Positions 31,668-39,348 of a DNA stretch of 64,000 nucleotides are shown here, piece after piece. The notes below the pieces were generated by a model. It searched no databases. It worked only from the letters and a program-made list of their open reading frames with translations, and was not told the origin of the DNA. Source of the stretch: Gaiellaceae bacterium (GTDB taxonomy: Bacteria > Actinomycetota > Thermoleophilia > Gaiellales > Gaiellaceae). The number at the start of each line of letters is the position of its first letter. Position 1 is the stretch's first letter. The DNA is taken from the NCBI GenBank assembly GCA_026002995.1, contig BPGK01000001.1, positions 1,054,001 through 1,118,000 of the forward strand, given 5' to 3'. Both the position numbers and the translations under genes were made by a program.

Positions 31668-32989
31668 AGAGCCTCGATCACCCAGGGCGCGTTGGAGGCC
31701 TCGGTGAAGACGATGACGCGGTCGCCCGCCTGGAGCACGTCGTCACCGTGTGGGAAGATCGCGGAGCCGTTGCGGACGATCGCGCCGATGAGCGCTCCGT
31801 GGACGGGCATGTCGCGGAACTTCGTTCCGATGTAGCGGCTCGTCTCGCGCGTCGTGACGTCGAGCACCTCGTAGCGGTTGCCCTCGAGCATCGCGACCTG
31901 CTGAGTGCGCGGGTCGTGCGCGAAGCGGACGATCTCCTCGGCCGTGACCGCGCGCGGGTTGACGGCGACGTCGATCCCGGCCTGGTCGAAGGCTGCGATC
32001 GAGACCGCCTCGTGAGCGACTGCAATCGTGAACGGCACGCCGTGCACCTTCGCGAGCGACGCGCCGTAGAGGTTCTTCGTGTCGTCGCGCATGGCGAAGA
32101 TCGCCGCCTGCGCGAGGCCGATCCGCTCGCGCTCGAGGAAGTCGGGGTCGAAGCCGACTGCGTTGTAGACGCGGACCTTGGGGAACTGCTCGGCCGCTGC
32201 CCGCGCACGCTCGCGCGAGGCCTCGATCATGCGGATCGAGATCCCCTGGCCGGAGAGCACGCGCGCGATCGCCGTACCGACGCGGCCGGCTCCGAAGATC
32301 ACGACGTCCTGCACGCTCGCGCCTCCCGGGGCGAGGAGCGCTCCCCACTCCTTCGCTGCCCTCGGCGAGCCGATGACGACGATCCGCGACCCGGGCTCGA
32401 TGACGCTGTCTCCGCCCGGGAGCGTGAGCTCGTCGCCGTGGATGATCGCCATCACCTTCGAGTCCCGCGGGAGATCGGCGTCGCGTAGCGGGACGCCGAC
32501 GACGCTCTTCGGCGCTCCCTCCTCGACGTCGAACTCGACGATCTGAACCTGTCCCTCCGCGAAGACGTCCGTCTGGCGGGCAGCGGGGACGCCGATCGCT
32601 CGCGAGATCGCGTGCGCCGTCTCGAGCTCCGGGCAGACGACGAAGTCGACATCGAGCTGGCCCTCGCGCCAGAGCTCGACGTACTCGAGCTCCGAGGTGC
32701 GGACGATCGTCTTCGCGTGCGGCGCCTCGCGGCGGCCGAACATGCCGGCGACGAGGTTCGCCTCGTCGCGGGAGGTGCAGGCGATGACGAGGTCGGCGTT
32801 CGCGATTCCGGCCTGGCTGAGGTCGCGGCGACTCGTTCCGTCCCCCTCGAACGTCGCGACGTCGTACTTGTAGGCGAGCGCGGACAGGCGAGCCGGCTCC
32901 ATGTCGAGGACGGTGATGTCGTGATCCGCGTGGAGGGCCTCCACGACCGTCGAGCCGACCTGGCCCGCGCCGATGATGAAGACCTTCAC
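31664..32989 (-). CDS. trkA: Trk potassium uptake regulatory protein TrkA
   Basis: 441 residues: two RCK modules in tandem. The first Rossmann loop is FIIGAGQVGSTVVEAL (residues 4-19), the second VIFGAGRVGTAIARVL (about 228-243); each is followed by a TrkA_C domain (EFDVEEGAPKSVVGVPL and the C-terminal GDRVIVFTEA). It forms the NAD/ATP-sensing ring under TrkH. The GTG start has a TACGCT box eight bases upstream. It is the first gene of a trkA-trkH-trkH operon. Confidence 0.96.
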   Translation of the reverse strand: MKVFIIGAGQVGSTVVEALHADHDITVLDMEPARLSALAYKYDVATFEGDGTSRRDLSQAGIANADLVIACTSRDEANLVAGMFGRREAPHAKTIVRTSELEYVELWREGQLDVDFVVCPELETAHAISRAIGVPAARQTDVFAEGQVQIVEFDVEEGAPKSVVGVPLRDADLPRDSKVMAIIHGDELTLPGGDSVIEPGSRIVVIGSPRAAKEWGALLAPGGASVQDVVIFGAGRVGTAIARVLSGQGISIRMIEASRERARAAAEQFPKVRVYNAVGFDPDFLERERIGLAQAAIFAMRDDTKNLYGASLAKVHGVPFTIAVAHEAVSIAAFDQAGIDVAVNPRAVTAEEIVRFAHDPRTQQVAMLEGNRYEVLDVTTRETSRYIGTKFRDMPVHGALIGAIVRNGSAIFPHGDDVLQAGDRVIVFTEASNAPWVIEAL

Positions 32990-32997
32990 GGGCGCGA

Positions 32998-33041
32998 AGC
33001 GTACTCTCCTTCACGGAGCTCTCACACCGGTGGGCTACGGT
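32998..33041. promoter_or_regulatory. Divergent promoter region trkA / sugar dehydrogenase
   Basis: Minus-strand TACGCT (32998-33003) is eight bases from the trkA GTG, and plus-strand TACGGT (33036-33041) is six bases from the GTG at 33048. Both suggest leaderless messages. Confidence 0.5.
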
Positions 33042-33047
33042 GGGGTC

Positions 33048-34151
33048 GTGCGCGCGCTCGTCGTAGTCGGCGTTGTCCTGACCCTCGCCGCGGTGGTCTC
33101 GGGCCCCCGAGCCTCCGAGGGCGGCGCCGACGCTCGCTCACAGTCCGACTCCTCGTTCCGCCTGGCCGTGCTGACGCGCGGCCTCGACTCGCCGGTGGGG
33201 CTCGCGGCGACCCCCAGCGAGCCGCGACGACTGTACGTCGTCGAGCAGCGCGGAACGGTGCGCATCGTCCAGAACGGGCGGCTGCGTCCGGGCGTCTTCC
33301 TCGACCTCCGCGGACGCGTCGTCAGCGGTGGGGAGCAGGGTCTCCTCGGCCTCGCGTTCGACCCGCGCTACGCGCGGAACCGCTTCGTGTACGTGAACTT
33401 CACGGATCGCGACGGACATACGCGGATCGTCCGCTTCAGGACGAACGGCGTCCGCGCTCTCCCCCGTACGGCGCGGCTGCTCCTTCGAGTCGAGCAGCCG
33501 TTCGCAAACCACAACGGCGGCCACCTCGCCTTCGGGCCGGACGGCCGACTCTGGATCGGCCTCGGTGACGGGGGCTCGGGCGGCGATCCACGGGGGTACG
33601 CGCAGAACATGGGCTCCCCGCTCGGGAAGATGCTCCGGCTCGACGTTCGGCGCCCGGGGTCGGCGCCCGAGATCGTCGGGCTCGGGCTCCGGAACCCGTG
33701 GCGCTACTCCTTCGATCGGGCGACGGGACACCTCTACATCGGGGACGTCGGCCAGGGGGCGGTCGAGGAGGTGAACGTCACGCCGCGGTCCGAGCTCTCC
33801 CGGCTCCAGAACTACGGGTGGAACCTGTACGAGGGCTCGCGGCGCTACTCGGGCGGCGAGCCGGGGCCGGGGCGGCTCGTCTTTCCCGTGTTCGAGTACG
33901 GTCACGACCGCGGGTGCAGCGTGACGGGCGGCGTGGTCTACCGAGGTCGCGCGCGTCCGGGCGAGCGCGGCCGCTACCTCGTCGGCGACTACTGCAGCGG
34001 GACGGTGTGGAGCTTGCGCGTCGCCGACGGTCAGGCACGGGACGTCCGCGTCGAGCCGTTCCGCGTCCCGAGCCTGACGTCGTTCGGTGAGGACGCCGCG
34101 GGCGAGGTCTACGCGACCTCCCACGACGGTGTCGTCTTCCGGCTGAGCTGA
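33048..34151 (+). CDS. Secreted PQQ-dependent sugar dehydrogenase (soluble GDH/YliI type)
   Basis: 367 residues. A signal peptide (VRALVVVGVVLTLAAVVSG) leads to a six-bladed beta-propeller. Hallmarks are DSPVGLAATP, GEQGLLGLAFDPRY, ANHNGGHLAFGPDGRLW with the catalytic His, IGLGDGGSGGDPRG, LGLRNPWRYSFD and GDYCSGTVW. Relatives (Asd, YliI) oxidise aldose sugars with PQQ in the periplasm or outside the cell; PQQ genes are not in the window, so the cofactor may be taken from the environment. The 253 bases after it hold no gene. Confidence 0.93.
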   Translation: MRALVVVGVVLTLAAVVSGPRASEGGADARSQSDSSFRLAVLTRGLDSPVGLAATPSEPRRLYVVEQRGTVRIVQNGRLRPGVFLDLRGRVVSGGEQGLLGLAFDPRYARNRFVYVNFTDRDGHTRIVRFRTNGVRALPRTARLLLRVEQPFANHNGGHLAFGPDGRLWIGLGDGGSGGDPRGYAQNMGSPLGKMLRLDVRRPGSAPEIVGLGLRNPWRYSFDRATGHLYIGDVGQGAVEEVNVTPRSELSRLQNYGWNLYEGSRRYSGGEPGPGRLVFPVFEYGHDRGCSVTGGVVYRGRARPGERGRYLVGDYCSGTVWSLRVADGQARDVRVEPFRVPSLTSFGEDAAGEVYATSHDGVVFRLS

Positions 34152-34404
34152 GTCAGGCTCGGCTTCGCGGCCTCACGGGCCCGGGGCCACCCCGCGCCTC
34201 CACCCGCTTCGAGCGTATCGAGGCAACGCGCGCAGGTGGGAGACGGAAGCGTGTCGAGTGTGCAACCAGGCGAGCTCGCGACTGGGAGAGGCCCGAGCAG
34301 GCAGCAGGGGGCCGAGAGAGCCGAGAGCGAGGCCAAGAGGGTCAACCGAGACCTCGACGGCGCGCTGGCTCCGACCTGCCGCGGCCTCCGTCCCTCCGCC
34401 TGCC

Positions 34405-34626
34405 TCAGCTCGCTCGCCGGCGCTGGATGCGCGGGGGCGCTTGCCCGAGGGCGGCGTAGGCGAGCGCGTTCAGCGACTCGTTCAGGTCGTGCAGCTCGCG
34501 GGCGACGAGGAGAAAGCCCTCCTGCTTCTCGGCTGCCCGGTTCATGCGCTCGAGCTCCGTCGTGATCCGGTCGAGGCGTTCGAGGAGCGCGTCGAGCTGG
34601 CGGTCGCCGACGTCCTTCTGTTCCAT
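34405..34626 (-). CDS. Small coiled-coil protein, unknown
   Basis: 73 residues, highly charged, with a clear heptad pattern (LDALLERLDRITTELERMN then RAAEKQEGFL). No family recognised. A short alanine-rich turn and a basic tail (PPRIQRRRAS) finish it. The ATG at 34626 has a TACAAT box seven bases upstream, a good leaderless promoter that supports this as a real gene. Confidence 0.6.
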   Translation of the reverse strand: MEQKDVGDRQLDALLERLDRITTELERMNRAAEKQEGFLLVARELHDLNESLNALAYAALGQAPPRIQRRRAS

Positions 34627-34633
34627 GCGCGAG

Positions 34634-34639
34634 ATTGTA
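34634..34639 (-). promoter_or_regulatory. -10 box for the coiled-coil gene
   Basis: TACAAT on the minus strand, seven bases before the ATG at 34626. Confidence 0.5.
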
Positions 34640-34721
34640 GAAACCGGAGCAGCGGGCACGGCTCCCCTCGCCGGCACGGACGTCGCGGCGGCGACGTCGT
34701 CCGCGGCGGACGAGCGGGTCG

Positions 34722-35192
34722 TCAGCTCGCGCGCACGGCGAGCGCGAGGAGCTCGTCGCGGCGGGTGACGACGACCGGCTCCGACGAGAGCTCCGCGCGG
34801 AGACGCTCGACCGCATCGGTCCCCGTCTCGAGGTGGGAGACGCGCCGGTCGGCCCCGATCTGCGCCAGCACGAGCCGCGCGAGCGGCTCGGGGGCGTCGG
34901 TGACGATGGCGATCTCCCATCCTCCGGCGGCGAGCGCGCGGAGGGCCTCGCTCGTCGCGGGATCTCGGCGCACGTAGACGGCGACGCGCTCCTCGCAGAA
35001 GCGCTCGAGCAGCGCCCGCCAGTTTCCCGCTCTCTCGTCGAGCACCGCAGCTGCCGCCCCACGATCGGTCGGCAGCGCCGCGACGTCGACGTCGAGCACG
35101 CTCGCGACCGCGTCGAGCCAGGCCTGCCACAGCGGCCCCGTGTCCGCGAGCGCGCCGTCGAGGTCGACTGCGAGTGTGCGCGTCTCGCTCAC
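34722..35192 (-). CDS. Short HAD-superfamily protein lacking the C-terminal motifs
   Basis: 156 residues. Motif I is AVDLDGALADTG (DxDG) and motif II VTDAPEPLA, so the nucleophile and phosphate-binding Thr are there. The expected motif III lysine and the motif IV GDxxxD loop are missing: after RLRAELSSEPVVVTRRDEL the protein ends. It is therefore 40-60 residues shorter than active HAD phosphatases and may be non-catalytic. The GTG start overlaps the VanZ stop (GTGA), so the two are one unit. Confidence 0.75.
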   Translation of the reverse strand: MSETRTLAVDLDGALADTGPLWQAWLDAVASVLDVDVAALPTDRGAAAAVLDERAGNWRALLERFCEERVAVYVRRDPATSEALRALAAGGWEIAIVTDAPEPLARLVLAQIGADRRVSHLETGTDAVERLRAELSSEPVVVTRRDELLALAVRAS

Positions 35193-35587
35193 GAGGTTCT
35201 CTTCTCGGCGACGCGGAGCCAGAGGACGACGCCCACGGCCACACCGGCCGCGTCGATCGCGACGTCGACCGGCGAGCCGAGTCGACCGGGGACGAACGAC
35301 TGGTGGATCTCGTCGCTCACGGCATAGGTGATGCCGGCCAGGAACGCAGCCCACGGGCGCCCGAGCGCGCGGACGAGGAGCGCACCGAGGATCGCGTACT
35401 CGGTGACGTGCGCCAGCTTGCGGACGACGAGATCCCATCCTCCGAGGCCGGTTCCGAGATCGGGGACGGACGACAGGCCGAAGATGACCGCGGCCCAGGC
35501 GACGACGGGCAGCCAGAGGCTGAGCGTACGTCGGGGCTCGTGCCCGACGCCGCGCGCCGCCGCGTCCGGGGAGTCGATGTCGGGCAC
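35189..35587 (-). CDS. VanZ-family integral membrane protein
   Basis: 132 residues from the GTG at 35587. The VanZ pattern is complete: WLPVVAWAAVIFGLSSVP, VRKLAHVTEYAILGALL and YAVSDEIHQSFVPGRLGS followed by DVAIDAAG. About four spans. Family members include the teicoplanin-resistance protein VanZ, but most have unknown roles. The TATCAT box six bases upstream supports this start. It is divergent from the cobalamin riboswitch. Confidence 0.88.
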   Translation of the reverse strand: MPDIDSPDAAARGVGHEPRRTLSLWLPVVAWAAVIFGLSSVPDLGTGLGGWDLVVRKLAHVTEYAILGALLVRALGRPWAAFLAGITYAVSDEIHQSFVPGRLGSPVDVAIDAAGVAVGVVLWLRVAEKRTS

Positions 35588-35593
35588 CGCACG

Positions 35594-35599
35594 ATGATA
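35594..35599 (-). promoter_or_regulatory. -10 box for vanZ-like gene
   Basis: TATCAT on the minus strand, six bases before the GTG at 35587. It lies just upstream of the divergent cobalamin riboswitch. Confidence 0.5.
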
Positions 35600-35618
35600 G
35601 GCTCGCGGACGACATACG

Positions 35619-35755
35619 GAGTGCGGTGAGGGAACCCGGTGCGAGTCCGGGACGGTCCCGCCGCTGTGAGGGGAGACGCTCCCCCGCCACGAGGCCACTG
35701 GCGCGAGCTGGGAAGGCGGTGGGGGAGGGAGCCCCGAGTCAGAAGACCTGCCGCG
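35619..35755 (+). promoter_or_regulatory. Cobalamin riboswitch
   Basis: The conserved core is unmistakable: GGGAACCCGGTGCGAGTCCG, then GGACGGTCCCGCCGCTGTGA (B12 box), the loop GCCACTGG, GGGAAGGCG and the 3' end GCCCCGAGTCAGAAGACCTGCC-like segment (positions 35730-35752). Bound adenosyl- or methylcobalamin would shut expression of the btu genes that follow, by hiding the ribosome site AGGAGG at 35781-35786 or by termination. Ends are approximate. Confidence 0.96.
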
Positions 35756-35792
35756 CTTCGCGAACCGAACCCCTCGCGGAAGGAGGATTCAG

Positions 35793-36707
35793 GTGCATCG
35801 ACTCATCGCTTCGCTGATCGCGGTGACCCTGGCTGTGGTCGCGCTGGTCGCCTCTGGGGCGTCGGCGCAGCGCCCTGCGCAGTCCGGGTTCCCGGTCACG
35901 ATCGTGACGCCGGCAGGGAGGGTCACGGTTGAGAGGAAGCCGCAGCGGATCGTCTCGCTCTCGCCCACTGCCACGGAGACGCTCTTCGCTATCGGGGCCG
36001 GACCACAGGTGATCGCGGTCGACGATCAGTCCGACTACCCGAAGAGCGCCCCGCGTACGTCGCTCTCCGGCTTCACGCCGAACGTCGAGGCGATCGCGTC
36101 CTACCGACCCGACCTCGTCGTGATCGCCTACGACCCGAAGGGCCTCTCGAGCGCGCTGCGGCGGCTCGGGATCACGGTCGTCCATCACGACGGCGCGAAG
36201 TCGGCCGCCGGCGCCTACCAGCAGATCCGCCAGCTCGGGAAGATCACCGGCAACGAGGCTCGCGCGACGCGGCTCGTCGCGCGCATGAAGGCGCGGATCG
36301 CAGCGATCGTCAAGGCGCACCGCCCGACCGGGAGCCGGCTCTCCGTCTACCACGAGCTCTCGCCGGATCTGTACTCGGCGACCTCGAAGACGTTCATCGG
36401 GCAGGTGTACTCGAGCCTCGGGCTCAGGAACATCGCCGATGCGGCGGACGCGACCGGCTCCGGCTACCCGCAGCTCTCGTCCGAGTACGTCGTCGCGGCG
36501 AACCCCGACCTGATCGTCCTCGCGGACACGGTGTGCTGCGGGCAGAAGCCCTCCACCGTGGCGGCGCGCCCCGGTTGGGATCGGATCAGCGCCGTGCGCA
36601 CCGGCTCGATCGTGCGGGTACACGACTCGATCGCGTCGCGGTGGGGGCCGCGCCTCGTCGACTTCTACCGCGCGCTCGCCTCGGCGCTCGGCAGGCTTCG
36701 ATCCTGA
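35793..36707 (+). CDS. btuF: Vitamin B12 ABC transporter, substrate-binding protein
   Basis: 304 residues. A signal peptide (LIASLIAVTLAVVALVASGA) precedes a class III periplasmic-binding fold: RIVSLSPTATETLFAIGAG, VDDQSDYPKSA, VEAIASYRPDLVVIAYD and NPDLIVLAD. A missing lipobox suggests it is secreted or held by its uncleaved signal. Its place behind a cobalamin riboswitch and ahead of a FecCD permease and an ATPase defines it as BtuF. The GTG start is preceded by AAGGAGGATTCAG. Confidence 0.93.
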   Translation: MHRLIASLIAVTLAVVALVASGASAQRPAQSGFPVTIVTPAGRVTVERKPQRIVSLSPTATETLFAIGAGPQVIAVDDQSDYPKSAPRTSLSGFTPNVEAIASYRPDLVVIAYDPKGLSSALRRLGITVVHHDGAKSAAGAYQQIRQLGKITGNEARATRLVARMKARIAAIVKAHRPTGSRLSVYHELSPDLYSATSKTFIGQVYSSLGLRNIADAADATGSGYPQLSSEYVVAANPDLIVLADTVCCGQKPSTVAARPGWDRISAVRTGSIVRVHDSIASRWGPRLVDFYRALASALGRLRS

Positions 36708-36710
36708 GGC

Positions 36711-37775
36711 GTGGGCGCCGTCGCCGCAGGGAGCGCGGCCGCGGTCCGAGCACGCGGGCTCTCGCCGCTCGTGGCGGCGGGAGCCTGCGTCTTCCTGCTC
36801 GCTGCGCTCGCGATCGGGGTCGTCGTCGGTCCGGTCGAGCTCGGTCTCGGGGGCGTGCTCGAGTCCGCGGCCGCGCGGCTCCGGCTTCCGGGCGCGACGA
36901 CGCCGCTCTCCCCGACGGAGGAGGCGATCCTCTGGGAGATCCGCGTCCCGCGCGTCGTCCTCGCGGCGCTCGTCGGCGCCATGCTCGCGCTCGCGGGCGC
37001 TACCTACCAGGGCGTGTTCCGGAACCCGCTCGCCGATCCGTACCTCCTCGGCGTCGCGGCCGGCGCCGGGCTCGGCGCGACCCTCGCGATCGCCTACCTG
37101 CCGGACGGCCTTCGCGGCCAGCGCGCGCTTCCCGCCGCGGCCTTCGTCGGCGGCCTGGTCGCCGTCTTGCTGACCTACGCGGTCGGGCGCTCGGCGCGCA
37201 GGGAGCGCGACGCCGCGACGCTCGTCCTCGCGGGAGTCACCGTTGCCGCCTTCTTCACCGCGTGGCAGACCTTCGTCCAGCAGCAGAACGCGGAGACGCT
37301 CCAGCAGGTCTACGCCTGGATTCTCGGCAACATCCCGTCCACGGGTTGGGGGGACGTGCTGCTCGTCCTGCCGTACGTTGCGGTGGCCGCGGCGGTGGTG
37401 CTCGCCCTGCGACGCGTCGTCGACGTCCTCACCCTCGGCGACGAAGAGGCTGCGAGCCTCGGCGTCCACGTCGGCCGCGTCCGTCTCGCGCTCGTCGTGG
37501 CCGCGACGCTCGGGACGGCGGCGGCGGTGGCGGTGACGGGCCTGATCGGCTTCGTCGGCATCATCGTCCCGCACGCCATCCGGCTGCTGACGGGGGTCGG
37601 GTACCGGGCGCTCCTCCCGCTCTCGATGCTCGTCGGCGCGGGCTTCCTCGTGCTCGCCGACGTGGCGGCACGCTCGCTCCTCGCGCCCGCCGAGATCCCG
37701 CTCGGCGTCGTGACCGCATTCCTCGGTGCTCCATTCTTCGCGATCGTCTTGCGCTCGACGCGGGTGGGGCCGTGA
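36711..37775 (+). CDS. btuC: Vitamin B12 ABC transporter, permease
   Basis: 354 residues with about ten spans of the FecCD/BtuC family. Typical parts are LWEIRVPRVVLAALVGAMLALAG-like entry (positions 36934-37002), GATYQGVFRNPLADPYLLGV, the cytosolic coupling region LGDEEAASLGVHV and TGLIGFVGIIVPH. The GTG start is three bases after the btuF stop and its end overlaps btuD (GTGA). Confidence 0.95.
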   Translation: MGAVAAGSAAAVRARGLSPLVAAGACVFLLAALAIGVVVGPVELGLGGVLESAAARLRLPGATTPLSPTEEAILWEIRVPRVVLAALVGAMLALAGATYQGVFRNPLADPYLLGVAAGAGLGATLAIAYLPDGLRGQRALPAAAFVGGLVAVLLTYAVGRSARRERDAATLVLAGVTVAAFFTAWQTFVQQQNAETLQQVYAWILGNIPSTGWGDVLLVLPYVAVAAAVVLALRRVVDVLTLGDEEAASLGVHVGRVRLALVVAATLGTAAAVAVTGLIGFVGIIVPHAIRLLTGVGYRALLPLSMLVGAGFLVLADVAARSLLAPAEIPLGVVTAFLGAPFFAIVLRSTRVGP

Positions 37776-38581
37776 CCGCCATCGCCCTGCGAGGGGTGAC
37801 GGTCGCGCTGGGCGGTAGAACCGTCGTCGAGGGAGTCGACGCGGCCGTCGCGAGCGGCGAGTGGCTCGCGCTGATCGGTCCGAACGGGGCCGGAAAGACG
37901 ACGCTGTTGCGCGCGATCGCAGGTCTCGTTCCCTTCGAGGGCGAGATCGAGCTCGACGGCCGGAGCGTGCGCCTCCTCGGGCGCGGAGAGCTCGCGCGGC
38001 TCCTCGCACTCGTGCCACAGGAGCCGTCCACGCCGCCGTGGATGACCGTCGCCGAGTACGTCCTCCTCGGGCGCACGCCGCACCTCGGGATCCTCGCGGC
38101 GGAGGGTCGACGGGATCGCGAGGCCGCTGCCGAGGCCCTCGCGCGTCTCGATCTCGTCGGCTACGAGGGGCGTCGGCTGGCCACGCTGAGCGGGGGCGAG
38201 AAGCAGCGCGCCGTCGTCGCGCGGGCGCTCGCGCAGGAGGCGCGGATCGTCCTCCTCGACGAGCCCACGGCGTCGCTCGACATCGGTCACGGGCAGCAGG
38301 CGCTGGAGCTGCTCGATGCTCTCCGCCTGGAGAGCGGTCTCACCCTCGTCGCCGCCATGCACGATCTCACGCTGGCGGCGCAGTATGCGGATCGCATGCT
38401 TCTGCTCGACGGCGGGCGCCTTGTAGCCGAGGGGCGCCCGGAGGACGTGCTCACCGCTGAACGAATCGCGGCGCGTTACGAGGCGGCGGTGGAGGTCGTG
38501 CAGGTTGGTGGGAGCGTCGCGGTCGTCCCCCGGCGTGGGGCTCGAGCGAGCGCGAGTGACGCGGCGGACGCAGGTGTCTGA
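37772..38581 (+). CDS. btuD: Vitamin B12 ABC transporter, ATP-binding protein
   Basis: 269 residues. Walker A IGPNGAGKTTLLRAIAG, Q-loop VPQEP, signature LSGGEKQRAVVARALAQ, Walker B RIVLLDEPTASLD and switch AAMHDLT are all present. It energises BtuC import of cobalamin. The final codons (DAADAGV) and TGA stop lie inside a 43-base tandem repeat, so the tail of the protein is repeat-derived. Confidence 0.95.
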   Translation: MTAIALRGVTVALGGRTVVEGVDAAVASGEWLALIGPNGAGKTTLLRAIAGLVPFEGEIELDGRSVRLLGRGELARLLALVPQEPSTPPWMTVAEYVLLGRTPHLGILAAEGRRDREAAAEALARLDLVGYEGRRLATLSGGEKQRAVVARALAQEARIVLLDEPTASLDIGHGQQALELLDALRLESGLTLVAAMHDLTLAAQYADRMLLLDGGRLVAEGRPEDVLTAERIAARYEAAVEVVQVGGSVAVVPRRGARASASDAADAGV

Positions 38582-38659
38582 CACCGATTGTTAAGCGGGG
38601 GATACGAGAGTGATCCGCAGGTGTCTGACACCGAGTGTTAAGCGGGAGATACGAGAGTG
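38570..38659. repeat. 43-base direct repeat, two copies, with AGGTGTCTGACACC palindrome
   Basis: Copies at 38570-38612 and 38617-38659 differ at two bases and are spaced 47 apart. Each holds the palindrome GGTGTCTGACACC followed by TGTTAAGCGGG-like and GATACGAGAGTG segments. The TGA of the first palindrome is the btuD stop codon. Confidence 0.9.
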
Positions 38660-38710
38660 TGTCCGACTCCCTGGTGAGTCACCCGTCCCGTCGCCCGCGC
38701 TCTGCCGAGC

Positions 38711-38866
38711 CTACGCACCGCTAGGACGGCACTCGCCCGTCTCGCCCTCGCAGCAGCCGACCTTGAAGCGGCACCGCGGGCACTGCAAGGAACCGTGCCG
38801 CCACTCCATCGGCGCGCCGCAGCGCAGGCAGCTCTCGGTTGCCTCGGGGTGGGGCTCGCCGGCCAC
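38711..38866 (-). CDS. Very small zinc-ribbon protein
   Basis: 51 residues: VAGEPHPEATES, then CLRCGAPMEWRHGS, LQCPRCRFKVGCCEGETGEC. Two CxxC knuckles 16 residues apart form a zinc ribbon, and an extra CCEGETGEC tail adds three cysteines. No named family comes to mind, but the pattern is too regular for chance. The GTG start has a TACCGT box six bases upstream, the same leaderless layout as its neighbours. It is encoded divergently from tRNA-Cys, 46 bases away. Confidence 0.75.
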   Translation of the reverse strand: MAGEPHPEATESCLRCGAPMEWRHGSLQCPRCRFKVGCCEGETGECRPSGA

Positions 38867-38872
38867 ACGAGC

Positions 38873-38878
38873 ACGGTA
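38873..38878 (-). promoter_or_regulatory. -10 box for the zinc-ribbon gene
   Basis: TACCGT on the minus strand, six bases before the GTG at 38866. Confidence 0.5.
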
Positions 38879-38911
38879 GCGCTCGGGGAGGACGGGCTAC
38901 GATGACCCCGC

Positions 38912-38982
38912 GGCGCCGTGGCCGAGAGGTTAGGCAGAGGCCTGCAAAGCCTCGTACAGCGGTTCGAGTCCGCTCGGCGCCT
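38912..38982 (+). tRNA. tRNA-Cys (anticodon GCA)
   Basis: 71 bases fold as a cloverleaf: acceptor GGCGCCG with CGGCGCC, D-arm GGCCGAGAGGTTAGGC, anticodon arm AGGCCTGCAAAGCCT with anticodon GCA, and T-arm GCGGTTCGAGTCCGC. The discriminator base is T, as expected for cysteine. The 3' CCA is not encoded. Confidence 0.97.
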
Positions 38983-39036
38983 TCGTCTCGTCTCGGCAGG
39001 AGCTGGAGCACCGGCGCGTCGACGAAGCAGGAGGGG

Positions 39037-39348
39037 ATGGCGAGCGTCTACACGACCCGATCGTGGAGGCCGTTCGAGGGCGAGGACGGTGACTTTGTCC
39101 GCGAGTGGCAGGGCTTCATGGGGTGGGCGGCGGCGCTTCCCGGGGCTGGCCGCGGGCTCCTCGCCCGTGACCTCCGCGACCCCGGCCGGTACGTGAGCTT
39201 CATGGAGTGGGCGGAGCCGGAGTCGGTTCGCGCGTGGAAGGGATCGACCGAGCTCAGGCCACGCATGGCGCGCGTCCAAGCACACGTGGACCGGTTCGAG
39301 CCGACGGAGCTCGAGGTCGTCGCTCTCGTCGGTCACTCCACCGGGTAG
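39037..39348 (+). CDS. Antibiotic-biosynthesis-monooxygenase-like (ABM) protein
   Basis: 103 residues with the dimeric alpha-beta barrel pattern of ABM proteins: a first strand MASVYTTRSWRPFEGEDGDF, helix REWQGFMGWAAALPGA, strand GRYVSFMEWAEPESVRAW and helix ELRPRMARVQAHVDRF. Catalytic function cannot be assigned; related proteins are small monooxygenases or stress proteins. GAGGGG lies just before the ATG. Its end overlaps the convergent oxidoreductase gene by 16 bases. Confidence 0.7.
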   Translation: MASVYTTRSWRPFEGEDGDFVREWQGFMGWAAALPGAGRGLLARDLRDPGRYVSFMEWAEPESVRAWKGSTELRPRMARVQAHVDRFEPTELEVVALVGHSTG

